Below, in pieces: positions 43,501 through 54,500 of a stretch of DNA of 64,000 bases. The notes beneath the pieces are model-generated. The model had not been told where the DNA came from, did not search any database, and saw only the letters and a list, made by a program, of their open reading frames with translations. Position 1 is the first letter of the stretch. Every line of letters begins with the position of its first letter. Origin of the DNA: Crambe crambe (lineage: Eukaryota; Porifera; Demospongiae; Poecilosclerida; Crambeidae); the NCBI GenBank assembly GCA_963924555.1, contig OZ004586.1, positions 5,414,501 to 5,478,500 on the forward strand, written 5' to 3'. Position numbers and translations under genes: made by a program.

Positions 43501-44133
43501 TCTACCACATGTATTTGCGTGCAAAAATTTATGACAGTAAAAATTATGACGAATAAAATTTCAACTCTTTATACCAACGGTGAAATAGACGAATTTTTTT
43601 CCCTGATGAAATTAACCCGCCCTACGGTAAGATGTTGAAACTCTTAGCAAGATTGAAATAACAACTCCAGTGTCCCAAGTCACCCCACTAATATGCCAAC
43701 ATTTTTGGGATCACAAAAATGTCCCGATTCCAATTAAGGAATGAAAGCTACACCGACTGAAGCAAAAGGCCAACCCTTTTATATGCACATTGCGGTAGTG
43801 TGCGTAAAGTATAGTAAGGGGGAAAAGAGTCTGGCTAGCATTATACTTTGCACATACACTTACTTGCACTTTGCACACACACTTACTTGCAAGTAAGTGT
43901 GTGTGCAAAGTACAGTAAAGGGGAAAAGAGTCTGACACACTTACTTGCAAGTAAGTGTGTGTGCAAGGGGGAGAAGAGTAAGACTAATTGCGGTCATGTG
44001 CAGCACTTACATCCTACAGCCTAACCTTATGGACAATAATAACGCTAGTCTCTCCTCTCACTCCTTTGATAAAGAGCTGGTATTTAGTTACACCAATCTG
44101 ATCATCAAACTCTTTCTGTTCTTCCCCAGACAT
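37570..44133 (-). CDS. Ubiquitin-like domain fused to RBR-type E3 ubiquitin ligase (2 exons, 347 aa)
   Basis: Exon 1 is 44,133-44,026 (36 codons) and exon 2 is 38,505-37,570. The splice is phase 0 with GT (GTTAGG) and AG. Residues 16-96 form a ubiquitin-like fold: YQLFIKGVRGETSVIIVHK is the first hairpin, then SIDELFKVLEKKTGVP, RLIHAGKELEQG and the ending LRLHGG at 91-96. A RING1-like region starts at CGH (129-131). IBR cysteines are at 205, 208, 224, 227, 238 and 241. RING2 runs from RACPSC (285) to FCFICL (316), with Cys300 in HTEACKHM as the expected thioester-forming residue. RBR ligases take ubiquitin from an E2 onto this cysteine. ATG 44,133 is chosen because it immediately precedes the fold; the frame is open further upstream to 44,229. 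The intron (38,506-44,025) holds a dead transposon. The gene is divergent from the neighbouring E2 gene. Confidence 0.85.
39050..42313 (-). mobile_element. Dead DDE-type transposon of unassigned family
   Basis: Broken minus-strand frames run from 42,313 (MFVSVQVVVSLGKPLVPW) to about 39,050. The core reads ISDDKHRIKIGEPGYPVAAA (near 40,410-40,350), VGDHDFTRFSIIPSVALL, LIYSDGGPDHRLTYVSVKL (near 40,100) and HSWRNPVKRIMS (near 39,970-39,935). The two aspartate-containing blocks look like the first two positions of a DDE nuclease. In related repeats I remember NPVER, so the third acidic residue would be lysine here. A TAA and frameshifts near 40,470-40,520 and 40,960 also break the frame. The tail has a Cys-rich segment (CEECDMWRLLF, near 39,290). 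The superfamily is not assigned. It lies in the intron of the RBR gene. Confidence 0.65.
41214..41360. repeat. Direct duplication of about 70 bp
   Basis: TAAGCAGCTTCCCTCCCAAT plus TAATGCCCC occurs twice (starting at about 41,215 and 41,300), each followed by a TTTTCATYATG-x-ACC-x-ATT match. It falls inside the dead transposon in the RBR intron. Confidence 0.8.
42314..43016. other. Intronic sequence of the RBR gene, no feature recognised
   Basis: Between the dead DDE transposon and the HIRAN-carrying element. Only short frames. No motif is recognised on either strand. Confidence 0.5.
43019..43627 (+). mobile_element. 609-bp inverted-repeat element carrying a HIRAN-like domain fragment
   Basis: The inverted repeats CCGTAGGGCGGGTTAAT (left, 43,019) and its inverse (right, ending 43,627) are flanked by TA on both sides (43,017-18 and 43,628-29), which fits a mariner-style TA target duplication. 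The interior plus strand encodes PRPVSVVSPKAGGPTSYF, then RGYHEYKAIWAAVGEELECR and REPTNLVNV. The GYHxYxxIWxxxxGExLxCxREPxN pattern resembles the HIRAN-like domain found in invertebrate repeats. The frame shifts soon after, so the domain is not complete. It lies in the RBR intron, 400 bp from exon 1. Confidence 0.7.
43795..43985. repeat. Cluster of perfect palindromes (CTTACTTGCAAGTAAG units)
   Basis: CACACTTACTTGCAAGTAAG continues as GTGTGTGTGCAA, and the block occurs twice (near 43,875-43,910 and 43,935-43,965). Each is a self-complementary hairpin and each is flanked by GTAAAGGGGAAAAGAGTCTG or a close variant. A third decayed unit precedes them. It lies in the RBR intron close to exon 1. 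Confidence 0.8.
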
Positions 44134-44265
44134 TCCCGTTCGCTCGCTAGATATTATAGATAGCCTATTATTAGCATGCATAATTATAGATACTCCGTAT
44201 ACGCGGAGGTAATAATTATGGCCGGCCACACCCTCTTGAAGTGGCTGGTACTGTTATAGATCAGA
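44134..44265. promoter_or_regulatory. 132-bp divergent promoter between the RBR E3 and the E2 genes
   Basis: The start codons at 44,133 (minus) and 44,266 (plus) face apart, so this short gap must contain both transcription starts or lie just inside them. Near its centre an imperfect palindrome (44,181-44,218) reads TAATTAT, then CTCCG, six bases, CGGAG, then ATAATTA. That symmetry is a candidate site for a dimeric regulator acting on both genes. This is inference from layout. Confidence 0.55.
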
Positions 44266-45551
44266 ATGGATTATAGGAATGCTGTATCACTTAAAAGGTG
44301 AGTTCTAGCTAGTCAGCTCAGATGAGGTGTGTTTAACAAGAAATCTGCTAAATGATGTGTGTATGTGTAATGACAGTACTTGATGACATCATCTTGAAGA
44401 GCTATCAGGCAATATTGCAGTATTGTGTGCCCTGAAACTTTAGTGCCTGTTTTTTCCCCTGGTATAATGGAGTCCACTGTATTATTGCATACACTGTATT
44501 ATTTTAATATCCACACCCATCATGTAAGATTCAGAGTTTGGTCTAGTGATTTATGTATGTGGTCAGTCCAGTAAGTGGTGGTCCAATCCAGTGAATAGGG
44601 ATCTCCCTTCTAATTTTATTGCTGTGACTCAGTTAATACTACAATTATGCCACCCAGGTTGACTAAGGAATATGGAAAGCTTACAAAAAGTTTGCCAAAA
44701 GGTGTCAATCTGTACCTGCCATCAGAATCAGATATGTACACCTGGGATGCTACTTTTGATGGTCCAGAAGACTCCCTTTATGAAGGTGTGCAGTAGGTAT
44801 AAAAATATATACCAAGGGCATTGAATAACTTGCATGGGGCTAGGACCTTTATACTCCTGTGGCGATTGACATCACAAGGTAGTTCATCCATACTGTGTCC
44901 CTGTTTTATTTCTGCTCATGCTTACATTTATTTATTACTCTACAGGTGGAAAATTTACACTTAGGATCTTGGCTTCGTATCCTGATAATTTAATTTCCTT
45001 ACTGGCCTACCATAGATTATACAGATAATTGTCTTATGTACCATGGAGTAACAATAGCTGTTGGTTTATATTCTTTAACTGTTTCATCAGTGTTGAGTAT
45101 CCAATGAAGCCACCTTCAGTATGTTGTCTAATTTAGTTATTACAGTGGAAATTTGACTTAACAAGAATGGGCATAGCTCCATAGGACAAATACTTTTAAG
45201 TGCACAATTTTTTTAACTCTTAACAATTTTCTCTGGCTATTCAGTAGGCCACACTTATTATACACAGGTTACTGTACGATTTTTATACAGGTTCATTTTT
45301 TGGAACCATATCCATATCATCTCAATGTCAGCCAAAAGACTGGACAGGTTTGCCTTGGGTTGCTTGGAGCAGGTGAAAACAAGTGGGACCCATCCTTCAC
45401 AATTGAACACATTTTAAATGCTATAATAGCTATTCTAATCAGACCAGAAGTCACTACGGCCATGGATCACTCAACATTAAATAAGTATCATCACTTTCCT
45501 TGGGAATACAATGCCATGGCCAAGGAAAGTGCCAAGAAATCAGTTCAGTGA
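44266..45551 (+). CDS. E2 ubiquitin-conjugating enzyme (UBC fold), 159 aa, 5 exons
   Basis: Exons 44266-44297, 44658-44785, 44946-44976, 45091-45118 and 45291-45551 (TGA) join in phase. The product begins MDYRNAVSLKRLTKEYGKL, the usual E2 first helix, followed by FDGPEDSLYEGGKFTLRI and the YPMKPPSVHFLEPYPYH sheet region. The active-site cysteine is Cys94 in TGQVCLGLL. The canonical HPN triad is HLN here (83-85), so the proline is replaced but the catalytic asparagine is kept. The C-terminal helices follow (KWDPSFTIEHILNAIIAIL). Length and domain order match a complete minimal E2. It would carry ubiquitin or a relative as a thioester to an E3; the RBR ligase next door, 132 bp away on the other strand, is the obvious candidate partner. 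I could not assign a named E2 subfamily. Confidence 0.85.
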
Positions 45552-45595
45552 TCATGAATTTCAGTATTGTGTTATTTTCTACTTTTAAATTGTTT
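45552..45595. terminator. 44-bp convergent gap between the E2 and CASD1-like genes
   Basis: The two stop codons face each other with 44 bp between them, so the 3' untranslated regions must overlap or the polyadenylation signals lie inside the neighbour's transcribed region. Confidence 0.45.
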
Positions 45596-48500
45596 CTATT
45601 TTTTATTATTGTCCACAAAAACAAAATAATTCAATGATTTCATCTCCTTTAAAATCTGTAAGCTATTACTGGTGATGATAAAAATCACAATGAAAGTTAA
45701 CAGAACTAGTGTAGTGTTGAGAATATACAGTTTAGGTATTAGGATCAATATGCCTCTGCCATCAAATCCCATCAAAATATGATAATGACTTACAAACAAC
45801 CAAATTGACATGCTCCCAACATTACTCAAAACTGAGCTGGAGTATTTTTGCAGTGCACTGGATCCATTACGAACCATCAAGTAAGATGTCACCTGAGTTA
45901 ATCGAGTAGGCATAGTAGTATGATGCAGTGTATAGACCATTTTTTGTCGGGGGTGTGACTCGTAAGCTCACATGATAGACCCACCCACGTGATTAGCTAG
46001 GGCGTGCGCTAGTCGCATGTTGCATAGGGCAAGAAACATGGCAGCTAATATTATTTTCAGAGAGCAAGCTATAGATGCCTGTATCAGAGCATATCCTGTT
46101 TTACTTCTCTAGAATACCTATCACAAAGAAGGTATGCTGAAAAGCTCAAGATTGACAAAGAAGACTTGCCTGATCCATATAGTACCTGGAGCTATGTGGA
46201 TTGATGATGTTTAAGTGGCCAAACATCCAGTTTGGAGATTCTAATTGATAGGAATCTGTCCTTTTTCTTTGCTGTACTGCTTAGTGGAGCCTATTGCACA
46301 GCAACTAGAAGACATTCTTCAATACAGCTAGCCAGCTTTGAAGCTTCCGCCCTACATAAGAACGATTTTTAGGTAAGGATCATCATACCTTCTACAGTAT
46401 CATGTGACTACACACCCCCAACAAAAAATGGCCTATATTAGCTACACTATTCTATACTATAAAGGTCTTACTGGTATAATTCCAAAGTAGTTTTGACAGT
46501 TTGAAGTTGGATATATGGAGAAAAGTAATACATATAACTGCAAAGTGATAATATGTTATCTAGGATCCCAGAGTCCTCAAGTCATGACTTACCACCATCA
46601 TGATCACTCCAGAAGCCACAGCAGCCACTCTGAAGTAAACTTGATAAATTTTAATGGTTGACGACTTGACGTTGATAAAAATAAATCCCATCATCATTCC
46701 CCACAGAGGATTCTGCACGATTGGAAAACTTTTAACAAAATGATCATGACACTGTAATGACCACTGAAAATTGGTCTCTTATTCTCTAGGGAGGAGGGTG
46801 GGTGCGGCTGATTTTAAGGCTTAAATATTGTGGTATTGTGGTATTTTTTTGACTTGCTTGCTTAGTTAATTAGCTAGCAATATTTCCTTACGAGACTCCA
46901 AATTTTATGTAGCCTAGCAAGCTGGTCATGAAAAAAGGTGAAAAAGAATAATTGATGAGAGCTTGATTATCACTCATATCAAATTACACCCACTGTATTT
47001 TTAAAATTTTGTGAATAGAAATTTTTTTGTGCTTGCCATTTCAGTTTTAAGCCTTGACCATATGAAAATAATTTGCACACACTTAGTCCATTCCACTTAC
47101 AAATCTTTGATATTTTATCCAGTAAAATAGTCTTGACTGGGAAACTGAAGTATCACGAGTTATAACACTCTGTTATAATATTATGAATATACAATTCAAA
47201 AATAAATTATTCTAGTAGATACACTTACCTCAAACAGAGGAAATAGACACAGTAAGAAGAAAAGAACCAAGAATTTAGCTCCAATTATAATGGTTGTATA
47301 TTTTTGCTCTCCTGCATTAACAAGTAGAAAAAAAAGAAAATGTAATGTAATAGAATGTTTTGAGCTCATGGAAGGTCCTGGAGCTTCCATGCTCATCACA
47401 GGATTAATTTTCGTAGCTTCTAGTCTAGCCAAGTTCTATGACCCAGCCAACCCCTTCATTCCTGCTGCATGACTTGTGCCCATGATCACTCCTACCAACT
47501 CTATTGCAACAACTCAAGACTATTAGCTTAGAATAAAGTAGAAGGCTTCAAATATAGCACTAAAGCTAGCTAGTCAACCATGAAAGCTGTGCACGGAGAA
47601 TCCAATAGCAGAGTCTTAAGAGTTAGGAAAATTACCAATGACTAAGGTAGGCTTTCCAGCTTATACGCTTGGAAATAAAAAATAACTAAGCTCTCTACAT
47701 TACCTTTGGTACCTTGCTGCTCTTCTCCAGGCTTTAGTTGGTGCTTTGTAGCAAGAAACTAGATTCTCTCTGACGCTTGTTTGAAACTCTGCCCCTTGCA
47801 CGACTAGTTAAGTATGCCAATATCTTTTTCCTACTTGGTGTGGTTCCCCTTGTAAAAAAAAAAAACCAAAAAAAACAACAACTGAAGTTAGTCTTTTAAA
47901 AGACTGGATGCCTCGGCACATAGTATACTGGTTATCACTATTTATTTTTGCATGCAGGTATATAAATAATTATACTGAAGACTGAAGATCTTGCACTGTT
48001 ATTATTATCACTTTTTTGTTTTATTAATGCTATAGTGAGCAAAGGTTTTATGGTGGTCATAGCTATAGCTTGGATCTCTTTCAACTTTCTGTGACTTTGT
48101 AGCTTCTGTTCTTGCTCTTTCTTGCAGGCTCTCTTGCTAGATAATCTTTGTACCCTCTGCTCTTGCTATTTATGGCGTTTCTTGCTCCCAGTACTTTCTC
48201 GGACGATTGTTATTATAACATGCCTGCTCTTGGGTTTAACTCAGTTATTCGCTATTTAAGGCTCACCATCTTGCTGTTCAGACGATCAAAAAATCTTGAG
48301 GTTTGTACACTTTGCTCTCACCGTTTGCTCTCTAACTTGCCTAGCCTGCTGTTACCATACATGTGGCTTGTCAATGTCATGTGGATGGGTATAACTATTT
48401 GCGCTTGCTACTAATAAGACATACGTAACATATGTACCATTACCATAGTTGCCTTCAGCACTGTGCCTCGGCACTCCAGTGCCGAGGGAAAAAATTTTAT

Positions 48501-51500
48501 ACCCTGTACTGTGCACACAATAGCATATTACTCTTGTTTTTAATTCAGCAATCCACACACTAAATAATGTTAACAGGAAAAAAAATATTGCCACATTGAG
48601 AATCCATTTACCTTAAATTAAGGTAACATTTAAGAATGGGTACAAAAGTTTGGTTTTTGACAGTTAACGGGTATAAATATTGGCAATTTTTGGGCAATAA
48701 CATGATTTTAGGAATAATAAAATAAATAATAGATAGCAGCTTTGAAAGAGGTTGTAAATATCTTACAAGGTGGAAGAGTAATGGTGTCATTAAACAGACC
48801 AAGGATTCCAGCCTTTTTCCACCGGCTAAGGATTATCTGGCGACCTTCTTCAGTGGATAAAAAATTATAAACTTTGACTAGATCCAAGGAGGGCTTGAAA
48901 TTCCAGTCCTGGTTATAGTACAGATGGAGTACACCACCCAAAACAATGAAGCTTTATCAAGATACAATGATCTAGTGCGGAAGAGTTATCAAGAACCAGT
49001 AGATGGCAAATTTGAAGACATTACTGATAGACATCAACAATAGTAGTGATGAAGACACAATAGACTAGAGTATATAGGTAGCTAATCTAGCTAATATCTA
49101 AGTGTGATAAACTTTATAGTGTGAAGTTTAAAGCTAAAGCGCTGCAAGCATTGTCACGAACTCACGACTCCATTTGTGACCTGGTTCACCTAATTAAATT
49201 TTGGAAGAGATTAATATTAATGAAAATTCCAAAATCGCTAAAAATCACTAAAATGAGTACCCGTTCTTAAACGTTACCTTAAGTAAGCGACATCCCATAG
49301 TTATCACACTTCGTATACATTAATATATAAAGTAGAACCTTAGACATATATAACACCTCTATTACCACTTCAGTGTTTACGGTATGTAGTTTAAACATTG
49401 CATTTCCATTATGATACCAGGGTGCATACGCTGTAATTAGCCTCATATCCAGGCCCGCTTTTTCCACCGCCCCGCGAAAAAAGCAGGCCTGAGTACGAGG
49501 CTAATGCTGTAATAAGGTAGATGGACCAAATTGAAACAGTCCCTGTTATGGAACACTAAATCAAGTACCAATGCAATTCTGATGCGCAAAAATTGCTCTG
49601 GGTCAAAGGTTACATGTGCAGTGCGCTTTAATTACACATAATGAAAAAGAGTTACAGGCGGAAAAGAAAGCACTCTATGAAGGTAACAGTGGTGGTGTGC
49701 ACACTAAAATGTAGCCTCGAATCCAGCCTCTTTTTTCCTTTTTTGTGGGGTGGGGGAAAAAGAGAGTCTGGTATCCACTGTTTGTGCATGTGCCAATTTT
49801 TCCAATCTGGAATCAGGATATTATTTCCGCTACACAATCATCATAATTAATGGGTGCAGTTTCACAACCAGTGCTAGTACAGGTATGTTGCAAGGCTGGG
49901 AATGGTGTTTTTGTTTGTCTACCAAGAGTCTCTGTTACCAGACTCTCCCCTTCATGATGATGCTGGTAATTGTAGTGCAGCCTCTCCACTCGTGATCGTT
50001 GCTCTACAACCAATACTGTGGCCAAGGAATAGTACCTTGCTACATCTGCCAGTCTTAAATCAGAGCGGCTCTTCTCTTTTGTGCCCCTGAAGCCCTTGTT
50101 ACTTCTGATGTCATGGAGGATCTAACTATTTTTGGAAATTCATAGAATAGTAAGATATCATGCATGATATTTGCACTTAGCACTTCTTGGTCGAGTCAAA
50201 ACTTGGCACATGCACAAACAGTGGATACTTTTTTCCCCCCACATCCTAAGGAAAAAAAGAGGCTGGGTTCGAGGCTAGCTAAAATGTTGATATCTTGTTA
50301 CCCAAAAGGAAGCTGTGGGATGAAAGTGTTCCGTAATTGACCTACCCCCTTATTTACATCCACTTATATAAGCCTAGTGCCTAGTGCCTACTACCAAATA
50401 ATCGAGCAATTACAATTTGAGCATGTGCATTATGCATACGCAGGGTGCTACTATTGCAGACACATGGTACGTACTGTACCAACGTACTCACCCCTGGGGC
50501 ATTTTGGAGTGTAGACCCACTTGCTAGCTAAATACTGTCTAGAGCATAATTTCAGTCAATTGACTTGTTACCATACTTGATGCACCACTCCAAGCACTTA
50601 AATTACAAATGCTGGCATGACGAAAATCAGAGAGCAGTAGCTCTCTCTATGTAGGGGCGCTGCATATAGACAAATACAATAGCAAGTATTTTGGATAAAT
50701 CTACTCCAAATTCTACCAGCTACGCGATCATCGATCCTTGAAAGAGTCGAAGAAAAAGGAGACACTATAGAGCACAGTACTGAACTGACTTGATTACCAT
50801 TTTTTTGAAAATACACATGCGCATGTACATGTATTTGATATCCAATTATTGGATATTACTCAGCTAGCTAAGTAGCTAGCTCTAGATCGCGAGTGCTAGA
50901 TCCTATGAACTCGGGGATTTTAGATTCACTGATCCATCTACCGGTAGACTCTATTTCAGATTCATCTGCATCCTCAACTGTCAAGTATAGCTCAACACTT
51001 CAACCCTTGACTCGTTGATAAATAATCATTGGACTGCTATGCTATTGGATAACTATATACATATTTAAGAAACTTCTTTCATCTGTCCCAGCATACACAC
51101 AGAAGAATGAACTCTTGCATTTATATGTACATACGTACACAAATCATAAAGAGAGAAAAAAAAAAGACCAGGGACAAGTGAGGGAAAAAACATTTCCAAA
51201 AAAACATAGGGATGACCATTGCTCAAAAAAATAAGGATACAAGGGTAGGGATGAAGGATGGAAATGGGATCAATTTTTTTGTATATTCAGCAAAGATTGA
51301 TCCTATTTCCATCCTTCATCCCTATCCCTGTTTCCTTACTTATTTGAGCAATTGTCATCCCTAGATTATTTTTTATTTTGTGAAATGTTTCCCCCTCATT
51401 TGTATGAATGTGTGCTACCTGCATTTAGAGTGAAATATGTTTGTAGCTACAAAGTACATACAGCTGTTCAGAAAACACTAAAAGATAGCCACTGTGATTT

Positions 51501-54500
51501 CCAAATAGTTATGAGTCTGGATTTGGACAAGAGCTATGTACAGCTAATTAACTCCTTCTTGTACTTCTGAAGATGTCCTCCAAAAATAATCCTTTCAATA
51601 AATGTTCTTATCTTCTCCATTCCTTAATGCACCATATGTCAATCGTGCAGGTAAGCCATCATCTTCCACTTCATTCCTCTTTCGATAAAATAGTTTCTTA
51701 CAGAAATTCTTAACTGAAGAGACTTTGGCCACTAGGTACACAGGCATAAACAACAAAGGGAGAAATATCAGCATCAGCTTGACCCATGGGATATTGGAAG
51801 AGTTGATAGAAGGATTCTCATAGTTACGAACAGAAAATATGTATAGGGTAATTGCATTTACAAGGGCAAGGTTTCCAAATAGCAAAGCATCAATAACGTT
51901 GTGTAGCCTCTCCTTGTATGGGTGACAGGCTGCATGCAAGATCAGCATAATAGATAATTGAAACAGGTTGAAGAGGTTAACCACTTCAATGAGTGTCATT
52001 GTTGAGTTGAACAAGAACATGAATCGATAAACAAAATATAATCCAGAAAAGAAGCGATATTCATCTTTGAAGCAACCTTGAAAGGAGTCTAAGAATGGTT
52101 TCAACTTCTCCAAAGGATTGAATATAGTCTTAACATAACTTGATTCAGCTATGTGCAGAGCTGAGAGGATCTTGTAGTGTAAAGGGTAGAATAAAAGGAT
52201 AATTGGTGGTGCCACTACTATCAGTGTGAACATCAAAATAGCAGGAATGGCATATGGAAGATGTTCTCGACTAATCCAGTTAATCTCACCATTGTAATAA
52301 ACCACAGAGTGACTATGATCAGGATCCTTTTGGTACAAATTTATTGGTGATATCAGAAAGATGGAAGTTCGAGCACATTGAGCATATGAAAGTACCAAGA
52401 AAGCTGACAGACCATGAATGATGCCACCATGCTGCACATTAGACTTGCAGCTGCACTTGTTGAGGACTGTCACTGTGACTACTATCAAGACTAAGGAATA
52501 CGCTAAAGTGACATACCCAAATGCTATCATGTCAAGAGCATTTGCTCCTTTCCAGATGCAGAATGAGATTTCTTCAAGAACAAATGTATTGAGGTTGAAG
52601 AAGGAGTATAAGAAGAAATGAATTCTTGTCAGCGTGTAGACAACGGGTGGATATGAAATAAAATCACCTGCTGTCATTTGCAAGATCTCCACCACTTGAG
52701 CATAAAATACAAATCCATTTATAACTCCTGATGTGAAGGGAATGTTGAAGATAATGATTGTGATAAATATGCAAGTAACAGGGACTATCTCACTCAGAAT
52801 ATAAAAGAGCCAGCCCAACTCACAATTCTTCTCTAACTTGCACTGAAACTGAAAACTGTGGTAGTATACTGTGTAGTTTTCCTTACATCTCCCACATAAT
52901 GTACCAGTACGCAAGTTGGAGCACACGATCTGGTTTAACTTCTCTCTATCAGCAGCTGATGGGAGCAGGAGGTTACCAATCGATGAACAAAAACTTGGAG
53001 GGCAGTATCCAGAGAGCAAAGAATGTTCATTATCACTTCCTCTGCTGTCATAACCAATCCAATAACCTCGACTTCTGTATGCCTGGATCAAACTGTAGTT
53101 ACATCCCTTGATTCCCACTGTGTCAAGAGAGCAAATGCACTGATCTTTGTTGGTTTGATTTTGAATAAAACCAGGTGCACAGGACTCCTGGGAAGATTTC
53201 AGAGATGGCTCTATATATGGAAGCTTGTGACATTCTTCATAGTAGCAGGAGCCTACTTTAGTAACATTGCTTACTTGAGAGAGAGTGATAGTTTTATTAC
53301 TGAGCAGTGATTGACTGGAGCATATCCTTATTTGCAGAGTGTTGTTGGTGTGTCCAGGTAGGTTGTCAATCTTGTACTGGTAGTCACTCCCATCAATACA
53401 CTGTGAGACATTACAAGAAGGATCATACACAGCTATCACTGTAGCTCCAGCCTCTAAGAAACGCACTGCAAGGAGCAGAAGACTCAGAGCTAGAAGGACC
53501 ATTGCTAAAAGCTTCTAACTGGGGAAATTTCTGTGGTAATTTAGAGAGTAAGTGCACTGAGTAGGTTTAGCCACAACACTTTCAGTTTAGGTGCAGACAC
53601 CTGTAACTGGCAATAAACACACAGAATCACTAAAAATGATAAGCTAACCAGGAAAACCCCAAAAGAAAGTTAGGAATGCAACTTTGTGCAAGGTGGCACA
53701 TGAGCCATACAAGCAAGAAAAATAGTCTCTCTATGTAGGGTTTCAGCGGAATGGGCTCATTAGAACAATACAAACTGGACTTTCTGTATCTCTTCTATTC
53801 TTCCTACAGGCTCAACTAAACTTCATACATCTGGAAAACAATGCCTCCATGTCTTCTTATGGAGAAAAGTCTCTTAGCACACTCTTAGAGCATTATGGTA
53901 CAGAGAGACCTGCAGAGACGTTGCAAGGTGAGAAAACAGTGAAAGTAGTGCTGACATCAGTACTGAGTGCGTCAGTATATAGCTAAGCAGCCTAAAGAGA
54001 ACATGAAGTTGCAATTAAAAGAGTTCATTTTGAGAAAACTTTGTTTCCAAATTTGAACACACTTGCCACCATCAGCTTATCTATACCTGTTACTACTGCT
54101 TCCGTGGAGAGAAGTTTTTCTCAAATGAAACTCGAGTGATTCCAACCTTTCACACCTCATGAAAATAGTTATTGGGACTAAAGATGAACTGATGGATTGT
54201 GACCTTGAAACTATTGTAGATATATGGAACAGAAAGGGTAGAAGAATAGCTGTTTAAGTACATATGCATAGTAACACCATAATTATTGCTGTGGTTTGTC
54301 CTATATAAAATAGCAGAGTTCTAAGGGGGGGGGGCAAATGCCCCCTGCCCCCCCTAAATGAAGCCCTGACTAGAAAAATTAGCAGTCTCCTGGACCCCTT
54401 ACTAATAATGCTAGCCTTTTGTCCTCACTTGGTACTGATCATGTATGTACACAGCTCTCTAATATAACATAAATCATGTGAAAATTGTATAAGTTCTAGT

